Shown here piece by piece: positions 1-7,785 of a DNA stretch of 17,776 bases. This DNA comes from Candidatus Omnitrophota bacterium (lineage in GTDB: Bacteria; Omnitrophota; Koll11; Aquiviventales; Aquiviventaceae), in NCBI GenBank assembly GCA_023247285.1, contig JAHFGU010000016.1, positions 1-17,776 on the forward strand, written 5' to 3'. Position 1 is the first letter of the stretch. Each line of letters opens with the position of its first letter. A program made the position numbers and the translations under genes. The notes beneath the pieces were generated by a model. It saw only the letters and a list, made by a program, of their open reading frames with translations. It did not search any database and was not told the DNA's origin.

Positions 1-2
1 GC

Positions 3-740
3 ATCCTGCAGGCAACCAGCAGCGCGTGGCGCGAGGGCGTCAACCGGCTTGAGCTGCGGGCATCGGATGTGGCAGGGAACGCGTTGACCCCGCTCACGTG
101 GACGATGTCGTTGGACACCCGGCCCCCGGTCGGCACCGTCGTCATCAACGGCGGGGCGGGCATGACGACCAGCGTGTATGTGACGCTGACGCTGACGGCG
201 CAGGACGTGGTGACCGGGGTCACGCGCATGCTCATCAGCAACCAGCGCACCACGGGATTTGTCGAGGAGCCGTTCACGGCGCAGCGCACGCTCTGGGCCC
301 TCAATCCGGTGCGGGGCACGCAGACCGTCTACGTCAAATTCGTCGACCAGGCTGGCAACGTCTCCCCGGCAGCCTCGGACGATATCCAGTTGTCGCTGCT
401 CTCGCCGGACACCGTGATCATGACCGGGCCGGCCGGCCTGACCCCGCTGGCTGCGGCCACCTTCTCCTTCCTGTGTCCCGAGGGCGGCTGCGTCTTCTCG
501 TATGCGTTCGATAACGCGGCCTGGTCGGACTGGAGCGCTGATGGGGCGGCCGCCGGCGAGCTGCCGCCCGGCAACCACTACTTCCGCGTGAAGGCCGCCA
601 AAGAGGTCAACGGCATCCAGGGCATCCAGCCGGACGAGGAGGACCCGACCCCGGCCGAGCGCACCTGGATCATCGGCCCTGAGCCCACCATCTTCGTCGT
701 GCCCAAAGGCCCGCCCATCAAAGTCTGGAGATTGGAGTGA
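3..740 (+). CDS. Ig-like repeat surface or secreted protein, 3' part only
   Basis: The reading frame is open to the left edge of the window, so this is the C-terminal part (about 245 residues) of a longer protein; the first internal ATG at 69 is not a credible start. The sequence looks like tandem beta-sandwich repeats: phrases such as ASDVAGNALTPL and VKFVDQAGNVSPAASDD are typical of bacterial Ig-like or fibronectin-like modules. The last repeat (roughly positions 405-650) has the pattern FSYAFDNAAWSDWS followed by GNHYFRVKAA, as in repeats of large extracellular proteins. A CPEGGC pair could form a disulphide, which fits an exported protein. I see no LPxTG signal, transmembrane segment or obvious autotransporter end in the visible part. 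It ends only 4 bases before the PilM-PilN gene, so it is probably co-transcribed with the pilus/secretion genes and may be a surface partner or substrate of that machine (inference). The exact function is unknown. Confidence 0.75.
   Translation: MLQATSSAWREGVNRLELRASDVAGNALTPLTWTMSLDTRPPVGTVVINGGAGMTTSVYVTLTLTAQDVVTGVTRMLISNQRTTGFVEEPFTAQRTLWALNPVRGTQTVYVKFVDQAGNVSPAASDDIQLSLLSPDTVIMTGPAGLTPLAAATFSFLCPEGGCVFSYAFDNAAWSDWSADGAAAGELPPGNHYFRVKAAKEVNGIQGIQPDEEDPTPAERTWIIGPEPTIFVVPKGPPIKVWRLE
734..737 (+). promoter_or_regulatory. Ribosome binding site GGAG for the TTG start at 745
   Basis: A GGAG motif lies at the very end of the preceding gene, 7 bases before the TTG at 745. The alternative ATG at 754 would be 16 bases away, which is too far. 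The motif therefore favours the TTG start (MSLMAIG). Confidence 0.5.
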
Positions 741-744
741 GCGT

Positions 745-2289
745 TTGTCGTTGATGGCGATCGGCGTGGGGGTGGAGCTCAGCGCAGGCGGACTCCGAGC
801 TGCGGTCCTTGAACGGACAGGGTCAGCCACCATCCTCCGCGGCGCGCATGAGATCGCGTGCGACGCCACCGATCCGGCCGCACTAGCCAACCCGCTGACG
901 CAACTGCGACGCCGCCTGCCGCGCGGTGCCCCCATCGTGCTCGGCCTGCCTAGCACCTCCGCGATCCTCACCGTCGTCACCCCCTTGCTGGTTTCTGCGC
1001 AGCGCGCGCAGTACGGCGTCCAGTTCGAGCTGCAGCAGGTCGTGCCCTTTGAGCTCGCCGAGGCGGCTTGGCACTACCAGTGGATCGGCATCGACGGCGC
1101 GGCGGAGTCCTCGCTGTTCACGCGAGCGCGCGCGTGGACTAATCGGTTCTTCGGCAGCTCAGGGACGCCAGCGCCCCGCGGCGGCGGAGGATCCGGCAGC
1201 CCTGGCGCCGTGGTCGGCGCGGTGCGCCGGAACATCCTCGAGGAGCGATTGGGGCCCTGTCGCCACGCTGAACTGCCCGTTACCGCCGTCTCGCTCAACG
1301 CGCTGGCCCTCGTGAACGCAGCGCTGGCTCGCGTGCCGGCCGGGCACGCCGCTGCGGCCGCGCTGTTGCATCTGCTCGACGCGGAAGCGGCGGAGTGGAT
1401 CGTCTGGTCGGAAGCCGGGCTCGCGGTCGTTCCGGTCTCAGCGCCGGACGCCGCAGGGCTGGCCGCCGAAACGGCGGCGGCGTGGGACAGCCTCCGGGGG
1501 CAGCTCTCCACGATTCCAGAGGTCATCTGGGTCGTCGGCGATCCAGGCGTGTGGCAGGCCCTGGAGCCGCGGATCGCCGCGCAGATCGCCATCCCCATGC
1601 GCCGGTTCGAGCTACCGCCGATGGTGCAAGCCAGCGGGACGCGGCTGGGCGAGCCGCAGCGTTGGGCGGCGGCGCTGGGCCTGGCGCTTCAGGCCGCCGG
1701 CTCCGTGCGCATGCCGCTCAATCTGCTCGCGGTTCAGCAGCACGCGGCGCGGACCGAACGCCTCCGGCGCCTCGCGAACCTCATCGCCGGGCTGGCGGCA
1801 GGGGCGGCGCTCGTCTTCGGCGTGGTCGGGATGATGGGAATTACGCGGCGGCGCGCGCACGTCCTCGAGGTGCTGGCGCGCCGCGAGCAGCTCTACCAAT
1901 CGCTGCGGCCGGATCTGCGCGCGCTGCTCCAGCGGCAGCAGGACCTCTATGATCGCACCAGCCAGCTCGAAGGGGCCGCGGTCGAATCCGCGGTCGCGGG
2001 GCAGTTATTGGTCAAGGTCATCGAGGCCCTCCCGGATGCCGCGTGGCTGACGACGGTCCAATTGACGAAGACCGCCACGCTGCTGGAAGGGCAGATCGAG
2101 GGCCGGGCGAGCACGTTCCAGGAGGTGACGCAATTTTTCGAGCGGCTCAAGAGCGTGGCGGGGCTGACCACGGTGAAGCCGCTGGCCACCACGGTGCTGA
2201 AAGAGGGGGACCGGGAATCCATCGCGTTCAATGTGCAGGTGCAGCGTGCGCTGCGGCCGCCCCCCGTCGAGGAGCGGGCGGCGCGATGA
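745..2289 (+). CDS. PilM-PilN fusion protein (type IV pilus / GspL-like assembly platform)
   Basis: A 514-residue protein that joins two proteins usually encoded separately. Residues 1-320 resemble the actin-like cytoplasmic protein PilM (IGVGVELSAGGLRAAVLE at the start, then the ELQQVVPFELAEAAWHYQW segment typical of PilM). From about residue 323 the PilN signature begins (MPLNLL), with a transmembrane helix at about 344-365, a coiled-coil stretch and a ferredoxin-like periplasmic domain (LPDAAWLTTVQLTKTATLLEGQIEGRAS is split here only for description). This topology matches GspL of type II secretion. The protein should connect the cytoplasmic motor to the periplasmic PilO/PilP ring. The usual nucleotide-binding motifs are degraded: the first phosphate motif has E for D and lacks the DxG pattern, and the second reads LLDAEAAEW, so ATP binding is doubtful. 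A GGGGSGS linker occurs at about 147-152. The start is TTG with GGAG upstream; the stop overlaps the next start (ATGA). Confidence 0.85.
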   Translation: MSLMAIGVGVELSAGGLRAAVLERTGSATILRGAHEIACDATDPAALANPLTQLRRRLPRGAPIVLGLPSTSAILTVVTPLLVSAQRAQYGVQFELQQVVPFELAEAAWHYQWIGIDGAAESSLFTRARAWTNRFFGSSGTPAPRGGGGSGSPGAVVGAVRRNILEERLGPCRHAELPVTAVSLNALALVNAALARVPAGHAAAAALLHLLDAEAAEWIVWSEAGLAVVPVSAPDAAGLAAETAAAWDSLRGQLSTIPEVIWVVGDPGVWQALEPRIAAQIAIPMRRFELPPMVQASGTRLGEPQRWAAALGLALQAAGSVRMPLNLLAVQQHAARTERLRRLANLIAGLAAGAALVFGVVGMMGITRRRAHVLEVLARREQLYQSLRPDLRALLQRQQDLYDRTSQLEGAAVESAVAGQLLVKVIEALPDAAWLTTVQLTKTATLLEGQIEGRASTFQEVTQFFERLKSVAGLTTVKPLATTVLKEGDRESIAFNVQVQRALRPPPVEERAAR

Positions 2290-3164
2290 GCGCCTCGCGA
2301 GGCGCGCTGCCCGCCGGGGCGGCGGTCGCCGGCGGCGCCGTGATGGCGCTCGTGGCGGTGGCGGTGTGGCAGATCCATTTGCGCCAGATTGATCTCCAGG
2401 TGCAGCGCACGCGCGCCACCTTGAAGAAGCTGGCCTTGACCGGCGGGATCCCGCCCAACCAAGAGGTCATGAATTATCTCACGGCCCGGCATGCGGCGCT
2501 GGAGCGGCGCTACCAGCATTGGCTGGCCGTCGTCGCAGCACCACCGCTGGCCGAGGACGCGCAGGCCGACCCGCAGCTCTATTTCCAGCAGCAGGTCCAC
2601 GAAGTGCAACGCGCCATTGAGCGGCTGGCGACGGCGCGGGGCGCGCAGCCGCCCGAGGTCCTCGGCCTGCCGAAGGACCTGCCGCCGCCGGATGCGGTGC
2701 CGCGGCTCTTGGCGCAGCTGGCGCTCATGCAGGACGCGACGGAGCTGCTGTACGCGCAAGGCCTCCAGCGCGTGGCCTCGATGAAGATCGAGGATCCGGC
2801 GGCCGCGTTCGAGCAAGGCGAGGGCGGCCCCTTTCTGACGCAGCTGCCGGTGCGCGTGCGTTTCACCGGCTCCTTGACGGACATGATGAAAACGCTCGCG
2901 GCCGCCCAGCGCGCGACACCCATGATGGACCTGTTGTCGCTGCGCTTAAGCGCCACGGACGCCGGCGACCTGGACGCCGATCTGCTGCTCGGGCGGTATC
3001 TCGTCTCGGGTGCGGCGGCTAACGACGCGAGCGCACCACCCGTCGCCCCGCGCGCGAAGCCGCCGGCAAGCCGCGGGCGCATCGAGGGGCGGCCGAAACC
3101 TTCAGGACCGGCAAAACCGGGACGGCCTGCAAGCCGAACCACGGAGCGCCCGCCCGCCCGATGA
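2286..3164 (+). CDS. PilO-like type IV pilus inner-membrane assembly protein
   Basis: A 292-residue bitopic protein. The start is ATG at 2286, overlapping the previous stop as ATGA; the frame is open further upstream but only inside the preceding gene. A hydrophobic helix lies at about residues 12-30 (AVAGGAVMALVAVAVW), then a coiled coil, then a periplasmic domain. The segment LPVRVRFTGSLTDMMKTL followed by RATPMMDLLSLRLS and LDADLLLGRYL is the recognisable PilO/GspM-like pattern. PilO pairs with PilN in the periplasm and links the inner-membrane platform to PilP and the secretin. Its position directly after the PilM-PilN fusion supports this. The last 40 or so residues are rich in Pro, Arg and Lys (KPPASRGRIEGRPKPSG) and look disordered, an addition that ordinary PilO proteins lack. 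Confidence 0.82.
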   Translation: MSASRGALPAGAAVAGGAVMALVAVAVWQIHLRQIDLQVQRTRATLKKLALTGGIPPNQEVMNYLTARHAALERRYQHWLAVVAAPPLAEDAQADPQLYFQQQVHEVQRAIERLATARGAQPPEVLGLPKDLPPPDAVPRLLAQLALMQDATELLYAQGLQRVASMKIEDPAAAFEQGEGGPFLTQLPVRVRFTGSLTDMMKTLAAAQRATPMMDLLSLRLSATDAGDLDADLLLGRYLVSGAAANDASAPPVAPRAKPPASRGRIEGRPKPSGPAKPGRPASRTTERPPAR

Positions 3165-3685
3165 ACGCGGATTCACCTTTGACCGCTATGGCCCTGGCGC
3201 TCATCTTGACGGTAGTGGCAGGCGGGGTCTGGTCCTGGCAGCGCGGTGTCGCGAAAGGCAAGGGCGACGAGATCAAGCCGGAGGCGTGGGAGCTGGTCAC
3301 TCAGCAATACCCGACCGACGAAACGGTGCGAGACGCCCCGGCGCTCTCCAGCCAGATGTTTGACAAGGCGGTGCAGGCGAATCCGTTCTCGCCGTCGCGG
3401 CGCGCCGCGGCGGCGCCGGCACCAACGACCGGGCCTGCTGCCGGGCCCGCGACCGGATCGCCGCCAGCGCCACAGTTCATTTACAAAGGCCGCATTAACA
3501 TGGGCACGCGCACCCGGGCCATTGTGGAAGACACCGCGGCGAAGAAGACGTATTTTCTCGAAGTCGGACAAGAAGTTACAGGGTTCAAAGTGCTTGACAT
3601 CGAAGAAAACCGAGTGGTATTATCGGACGCACAATCTAACAAGGAAGTGGTGGTATCATTGGCTCAATTAGAAGCCAAGCCGTGA
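3161..3685 (+). CDS. PilP / GspC-like periplasmic coupling protein
   Basis: A 174-residue protein whose ATG overlaps the PilO stop (ATGA). It has an N-terminal membrane helix at about residues 8-26 (TAMALALILTVVAGGVW), a Pro/Ala-rich linker at about 79-103, and a small beta domain from about 105 to 170 with FIYKGRINMGTRTRAIVED and YFLEVGQEVTGFKVLDI. That is the PilP / GspC HR-domain pattern, which binds the N-terminal domain of the secretin. No lipobox cysteine is present, so it is anchored by a helix as GspC is, and not by lipid as PilP is. The 3' end (about 3560-3685) is visibly AT-richer than its neighbours and contains a promoter-like element. The likely role is to bridge the PilN/PilO ring and the outer-membrane channel. 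The exact family assignment (PilP or GspC) is uncertain. Confidence 0.78.
   Translation: MNADSPLTAMALALILTVVAGGVWSWQRGVAKGKGDEIKPEAWELVTQQYPTDETVRDAPALSSQMFDKAVQANPFSPSRRAAAAPAPTTGPAAGPATGSPPAPQFIYKGRINMGTRTRAIVEDTAAKKTYFLEVGQEVTGFKVLDIEENRVVLSDAQSNKEVVVSLAQLEAKP
3594..3623 (+). promoter_or_regulatory. Sigma70-like promoter inside the pilP-like gene
   Basis: A perfect -35 box TTGACA (3594-3599), an 18-base spacer, and a -10 box TATTAT (3618-3623, five of six consensus bases) preceded by TGG, an extended -10. Transcription would start near 3630, about 50 bases before the coiled-coil gene at 3682. It lies inside coding sequence in an unusually AT-rich patch. It could give the coiled-coil and secretin genes their own transcript. 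This is a sequence match only. Confidence 0.55.
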
Positions 3686-5370
3686 GCGAGACAGGCCGCG
3701 TTATGAAGGCGACGCCGCGAAGCCTAGCTCGCCGCGAGCATCAAGATTCGTTGAGATCGTGGTGGGCGTTGTGTGCCGCCAGTCTGGTGGCCGCGCCCTG
3801 TATCGTCCAAGCCGCTGACGGCTCGGCGAGCGACGCCGTCCGTTCCCCCTCCTTTCTGCCAGCGTTCCTGCTTGAGCCTCCCCCGGAAGCACGAGCTATC
3901 GCTCCTGCGCTGCGCATGATGGTGCAGGTTGCGCAGACCAGCCTCGAAACCGAAGGGGCAGTGCGCCGTCTCCGGGCCGAGCATGATGATCTTGCCTCCA
4001 AGCTCGCCGCCGCGGCCGGCGAGCTGCAGCTCTTGAATGAGCAGCGCGAGCAGCAGGTGCAGGAGCTCAGCGCGCTGGAGGGCGAGGCGCGCGAGCGCGT
4101 CAATGCGCTGCACAGGGATCTCGAAGCCAAGCTGGAGCGCCAGCTGGCTGAGGCGCGCCAGGCGATCGCCCAAGAGCAGCAAGAGGAGTTCGCCCGGCAG
4201 GTCCAGCAATTTCAGGCGCACCAGTCAGAAGCGATCACCGCCGCCTTAACCAAAGACGTGGAGGCTAAAGAGCGAGAGGTCGAGCAGGCGACGCAGGAAC
4301 TCTCCGCCCTCACCGACAATCTCGGCAGCCAATTTGCCCGGCTTGGCCTGGATGCGCAGATGGCGCTCTCGATCCGGCAATCGCTCAAGGAGGCCGTGGC
4401 GAAGAAAAAGAGCGAGCTGGAGTTGCAGCGCGCGCGGCTGGAAAGCGAACGCGATGCCCAGCTTGCGCGCGTGCGCCAAGGCTTCGTCGCCAAGCTCCAG
4501 GAACAATTCGCGGTCGAGTCGGCGCGGCGGCTGACCTTGAAAGAGGCCAGCCTGCGCTCGGGCATGGCGGACCTGCTTCGCAAGACCAGCGAACAGGAGG
4601 ATCCCCAGGTCGCGCGGGCGCGCGAGCGGCTCGCGGACCTCCATCACCGCCGGATTACGGCGACACAGCACCATGCGCTGCTCAAGGCCCGTGTCGAGGA
4701 CGCGGCGCGAGAGCTCGAGGCCGCGCTGCAGCGCGCGAAGGATCTCCAGCGGCAGCGGGAGGCATCACTCACCCATCTTGAGCAAGCCCTGCAGAGCCCA
4801 CATGCCTCCGACAACGAGCAGGCCCTGGCCTGGTTGGGCCGGGCGCTCCCCTCGCTGCCGCCGGCGATCGCCGCCGACCTTGAAGCGCTCCAGCAGCGCA
4901 TGGCTGCCCTGATCCGGCAGGAGCGCGAGCTCGCGGAGCAGCGCCGCGTGTTGCGGGAGCGGCAGCTCGCCTTGCAGCTCTCGCGCGACCTCGAGCTCCA
5001 ATACCAGCGCAATCGGCTCCAGCAGCAGCAGGAAGCGCAGGCCCGGGCGAAGCGGATCGAAGGGGGCATCACGCGGGCGAACGAGCTCGCCAGCCGCGGG
5101 CAGTTCGATGACGCCGTGCATGCGCTGGAGCAGGTTGAAGCGCAGGCGGGCGACGCCGCGCAGGCGGCGCGCATCAAGACGCTGCGGGAGGACATGGTTG
5201 CGGCCAAGACCGCCGCTGCGCGCAAGCAGGAAGCCGCCAGGGTGGAGCGGCTGTTTTCCAATGCGATGACCGTCTACCAGCGCGGCGACTACGAGCACGC
5301 CATGCTGCTGTTTCAGCAAGTCATTGACGACGAAGCCAAATTGCAGCAGCTTTCGGAGGCAGCCAAGTAA
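3682..5370 (+). CDS. Large periplasmic coiled-coil protein with C-terminal TPR-like motif
   Basis: A 562-residue protein of unrecognised family. The GTG at 3682 overlaps the previous stop (GTGA); an ATG at 3703 is a good alternative and would begin a signal peptide with hydrophobic core WWALCAASLVAAPCIVQA and a likely cut after VQA, near residue 44. After that, almost the whole length (about residues 80-490) is rich in Glu, Gln, Arg and Ala with heptad character, a long coiled coil. Near the C terminus are helical-repeat-like units: NELASRGQFDDAVHALEQVE and then AMTVYQRGDYEHAMLLFQQV, the latter close to a TPR. The same type of motif occurs in the N-terminal part of the following secretin. The protein should be periplasmic. 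Lying between the PilP-like and secretin genes, it may act as a spacer, scaffold or secretin-assembly factor, roughly as FimV/TsaP-type proteins do in other systems. This is inference from position. Confidence 0.75.
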   Translation: MSETGRVMKATPRSLARREHQDSLRSWWALCAASLVAAPCIVQAADGSASDAVRSPSFLPAFLLEPPPEARAIAPALRMMVQVAQTSLETEGAVRRLRAEHDDLASKLAAAAGELQLLNEQREQQVQELSALEGEARERVNALHRDLEAKLERQLAEARQAIAQEQQEEFARQVQQFQAHQSEAITAALTKDVEAKEREVEQATQELSALTDNLGSQFARLGLDAQMALSIRQSLKEAVAKKKSELELQRARLESERDAQLARVRQGFVAKLQEQFAVESARRLTLKEASLRSGMADLLRKTSEQEDPQVARARERLADLHHRRITATQHHALLKARVEDAARELEAALQRAKDLQRQREASLTHLEQALQSPHASDNEQALAWLGRALPSLPPAIAADLEALQQRMAALIRQERELAEQRRVLRERQLALQLSRDLELQYQRNRLQQQQEAQARAKRIEGGITRANELASRGQFDDAVHALEQVEAQAGDAAQAARIKTLREDMVAAKTAAARKQEAARVERLFSNAMTVYQRGDYEHAMLLFQQVIDDEAKLQQLSEAAK

Positions 5371-5375
5371 CGCGC

Positions 5376-7784
5376 ATGCGCATCCTCCGAATGTTGCCGG
5401 TTGGGATCGGTCTACTGTTGGGAGCCGGGGCCGCTTGGACCGCGGAAACCGACCAGGCCGCCAAGGCCAAGCAGGAAGCGCCGGCTGCCCCATCGACGTC
5501 GGATGCCAAGGCCGCGCCCGCGCAGTCCCAGGAGCGCGTCGGCGAGGCAGGGGTTGCTGAGCGGGCCAAACAATTGCTGGAAGCCGCGCGCGCGCGCCTT
5601 GAACAACAGCAGCGCGAGGCCGCAGCGAAAGAGGAACAGCGGCAGCGCGAGGCTGCCGAGCGCGAAGCGCAGCGCCAGCGCGCGGCGGCTGAACGGGAAG
5701 GGCAGCGCCGACGAGCTGGCGCGGAACGCCAGCGCCAGATCGCTGAGCGAGATGAGAAGCGTCGCCGCGTCGAGGCGGAGCGCAAACGCGAGCAGCTCCG
5801 GCTGGAAGCGCAGCGGCTGGCCATCGAGCTTGGCCGCGAAAAGCTGCGGCAGCACGTCGAGCGGACCCGCGAAGCCCAGCGACAGCTCCAAGTGGCCCGC
5901 GAGCGCCAGCTCAAGGCGCTCTACAACAAGGGCCTCGCCGAGTACAACCGCGGCAACTACACCGCGGCCGTCGAGCTCTTCCAGCAGATGGCCCTCATCG
6001 ATCCGGCTCATCCGCTCGTGAAGACCGCGCAGCAGTTCATTGCTCGGGCCGATCTCAAGCGATTCGAGCAGCGGCTGCGCGCCAGCGCGGAAGCGCCGGA
6101 AACCCACGGGGCGATCGTGCCTGACCTGGAGCAGCAGCTCGTCCAGAAACGCATCGAGCATGAAACGGAAATCAAGTACGCCAAGAACGCGGTGGCGGAC
6201 CGCAAATACGAGCTGGCCGAGAAGCTGCTGACCGCCGTGCTGGTCCAAGATCCCGGCAACCGCGAGGCGCAGCAGCTGCTCGAGCAGGTCAAGCTCGCCG
6301 AGCTGGACGAGACGAAGGCCCGGACGGCCCAGCAGATCGAGCGCGACGAGAAGGCGATGATCAATGACGTGCTCAAGGCGCAGGTGCTGCCCCCGCTGCC
6401 TCCGCTGCATGTGGGATCCGTCGCGCTCCGGCAGGGCGCTCCGGGGGTCAGCGCCAAACTGAACGAGCCGGTCAGCTTTGAATTCAACGACGTGGCGCTG
6501 AGCGACGTGCTGGATTTTCTCGGCGACACCGCTAACGTCAGCATCATCCCGTCCCCCCAGCTGGATCTGAAAACCCGCCGGGTGACCCTCAAGGTGGACA
6601 GGCTGCCGCTGGGGTATGCTATCAAGTACCTGGCCAAAAGCCTCTCGCTGGCCTACCGGGTCGAACAGGACGCGATCCTCATCGCCACGCCAGAGGAATT
6701 CTCCAACGAGCCGATGCAAACCCAGGTGTTCTTCCTGCGCAACGGCCTGGGCCCGATGGCGCTGGAAACCTCGGCGGTGGAACCTAACCCGGCCCTCGCC
6801 ATGGAATCCATCACCAAGCTCATCCAGGACTCGACGCCCCAACCGCCCGACAGCAAGTTCGTCGTGGATGAGCGCAGCGGGGCGATCATCGTGACGAACA
6901 CTGCGGACAATCTCGCCAGCATCGAGCGGCTGCTCTCCCAGCTTGACACCACGCCCATCCAGGTCTTGATCGAAGCGCGCTTCATCGAACTGACGGCGAC
7001 CGACCTGGAGCATATCGGCCTCGAAACGGTGCTGAACAACGCCGTCGATCTCACGAAACGCGTCACGGCCGAGGACAGCCACGGCCCCGGCAACCAGATC
7101 GCGAAGGGCGCCGGATTCAAGTTCCCGGCCATGGCCCGCGAGAGCGAGGGGCTGAACCTGACCCTCGAAGGCGTGCTGACCGGCGTCCAGTTCGAGTCGG
7201 TGCTGCACCTGCTGGAAGAATCCAAGAAGACGAAGACCCTCTCGGCGCCCCGCGTGACGACGCTGAACAACCAGACCGCCCTCATCCGGGTCGTGGAGGA
7301 ATTCAACTATCCGACGCGGTACGAGGTGTCCCTGGTCCAGTTCGACATCAACGGCGACGGCGACTTCGACGATGCCGGCGAGACGGAATTCGCCAACGTG
7401 CCGCAGGACCTGCAGAAGCGCGATATCGGCATCCTGCTGAATGTCACCCCCAGCGTCGGGCGGGACCTGAAGACGATCACGCTGGTCCTGGCACCCGAGG
7501 TGAGCGCGTTCAGCCAGTTCCGCGACCTCGGAGGCGGGGTGTCGGTGCCGGAGTTCACCTCGAGCAAGCTGACGACCAGCGCGGTGATGCGGGACGGGGA
7601 GACCGTGATGCTCGGCGGGCTCATGAAGGACACGACGGCCAAAACCGTGACCAAGATTCCGGTGCTCGGCGATTTGCCGCTGGTCGGGCCGCTCTTCCGC
7701 CAGACCGAAGACTCCAGCACGCGCAAAAACCTGCTTATCTGCATTACGGCGCGCCTGCTCATGCCGCGCGGGCCGACTACGTGA
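5376..7784 (+). CDS. Secretin (PilQ/GspD family) with coiled-coil and TPR N-terminal extension
   Basis: An 802-residue outer-membrane channel protein. A signal peptide covers about residues 1-23 (LPVGIGLLLGAGAAWTA). A strongly charged E/Q/R/A helix follows at about 52-180, then two TPR-like repeats (LYNKGLAEYNRGNYTAAVEL at about 182-201; a second at about 277-300). An STN/N0-like domain lies at about 366-440 (FEFNDVALSDVLDFLGDTAN) and a secretin N-domain at about 445-540 (IIVTNTADNLASIERLLSQL, then QVLIEARFIEL). The C-terminal secretin domain runs from about 595 to 795 (KTLSAPRVTTLNNQTA, IGILLNVTPSVG, GETVMLGGLMKDTT, PVLGDLPLVGPLFR). Inside the secretin domain, residues 657-666 form the loop DINGDGDFDD, like a calcium-binding loop. 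The N-terminal extension is not part of ordinary PilQ or GspD. The start is ATG at 5376, 5 bases after the coiled-coil gene; GGAGG lies 16 bases upstream, a loose spacing. Its paralogue follows directly. Confidence 0.9.
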   Translation: MRILRMLPVGIGLLLGAGAAWTAETDQAAKAKQEAPAAPSTSDAKAAPAQSQERVGEAGVAERAKQLLEAARARLEQQQREAAAKEEQRQREAAEREAQRQRAAAEREGQRRRAGAERQRQIAERDEKRRRVEAERKREQLRLEAQRLAIELGREKLRQHVERTREAQRQLQVARERQLKALYNKGLAEYNRGNYTAAVELFQQMALIDPAHPLVKTAQQFIARADLKRFEQRLRASAEAPETHGAIVPDLEQQLVQKRIEHETEIKYAKNAVADRKYELAEKLLTAVLVQDPGNREAQQLLEQVKLAELDETKARTAQQIERDEKAMINDVLKAQVLPPLPPLHVGSVALRQGAPGVSAKLNEPVSFEFNDVALSDVLDFLGDTANVSIIPSPQLDLKTRRVTLKVDRLPLGYAIKYLAKSLSLAYRVEQDAILIATPEEFSNEPMQTQVFFLRNGLGPMALETSAVEPNPALAMESITKLIQDSTPQPPDSKFVVDERSGAIIVTNTADNLASIERLLSQLDTTPIQVLIEARFIELTATDLEHIGLETVLNNAVDLTKRVTAEDSHGPGNQIAKGAGFKFPAMARESEGLNLTLEGVLTGVQFESVLHLLEESKKTKTLSAPRVTTLNNQTALIRVVEEFNYPTRYEVSLVQFDINGDGDFDDAGETEFANVPQDLQKRDIGILLNVTPSVGRDLKTITLVLAPEVSAFSQFRDLGGGVSVPEFTSSKLTTSAVMRDGETVMLGGLMKDTTAKTVTKIPVLGDLPLVGPLFRQTEDSSTRKNLLICITARLLMPRGPTT

Positions 7785-7785
7785 C

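Noticed and set aside
2043..2285. A longer N terminus for the PilO-like protein
   Set aside because: These codons lie inside the PilM-PilN gene, and the ATGA overlap at 2286 followed by a membrane helix gives the natural start.
3360..3388. Another TTGACA in the pilP-like gene
   Set aside because: At the right spacing the sequence is CCGTTC, which has no -10 character.
6943..6971. A TTGACA inside the first secretin as a promoter
   Set aside because: The -10 position at a 17-base spacing reads TTGATC, a poor match, and no gene start follows.
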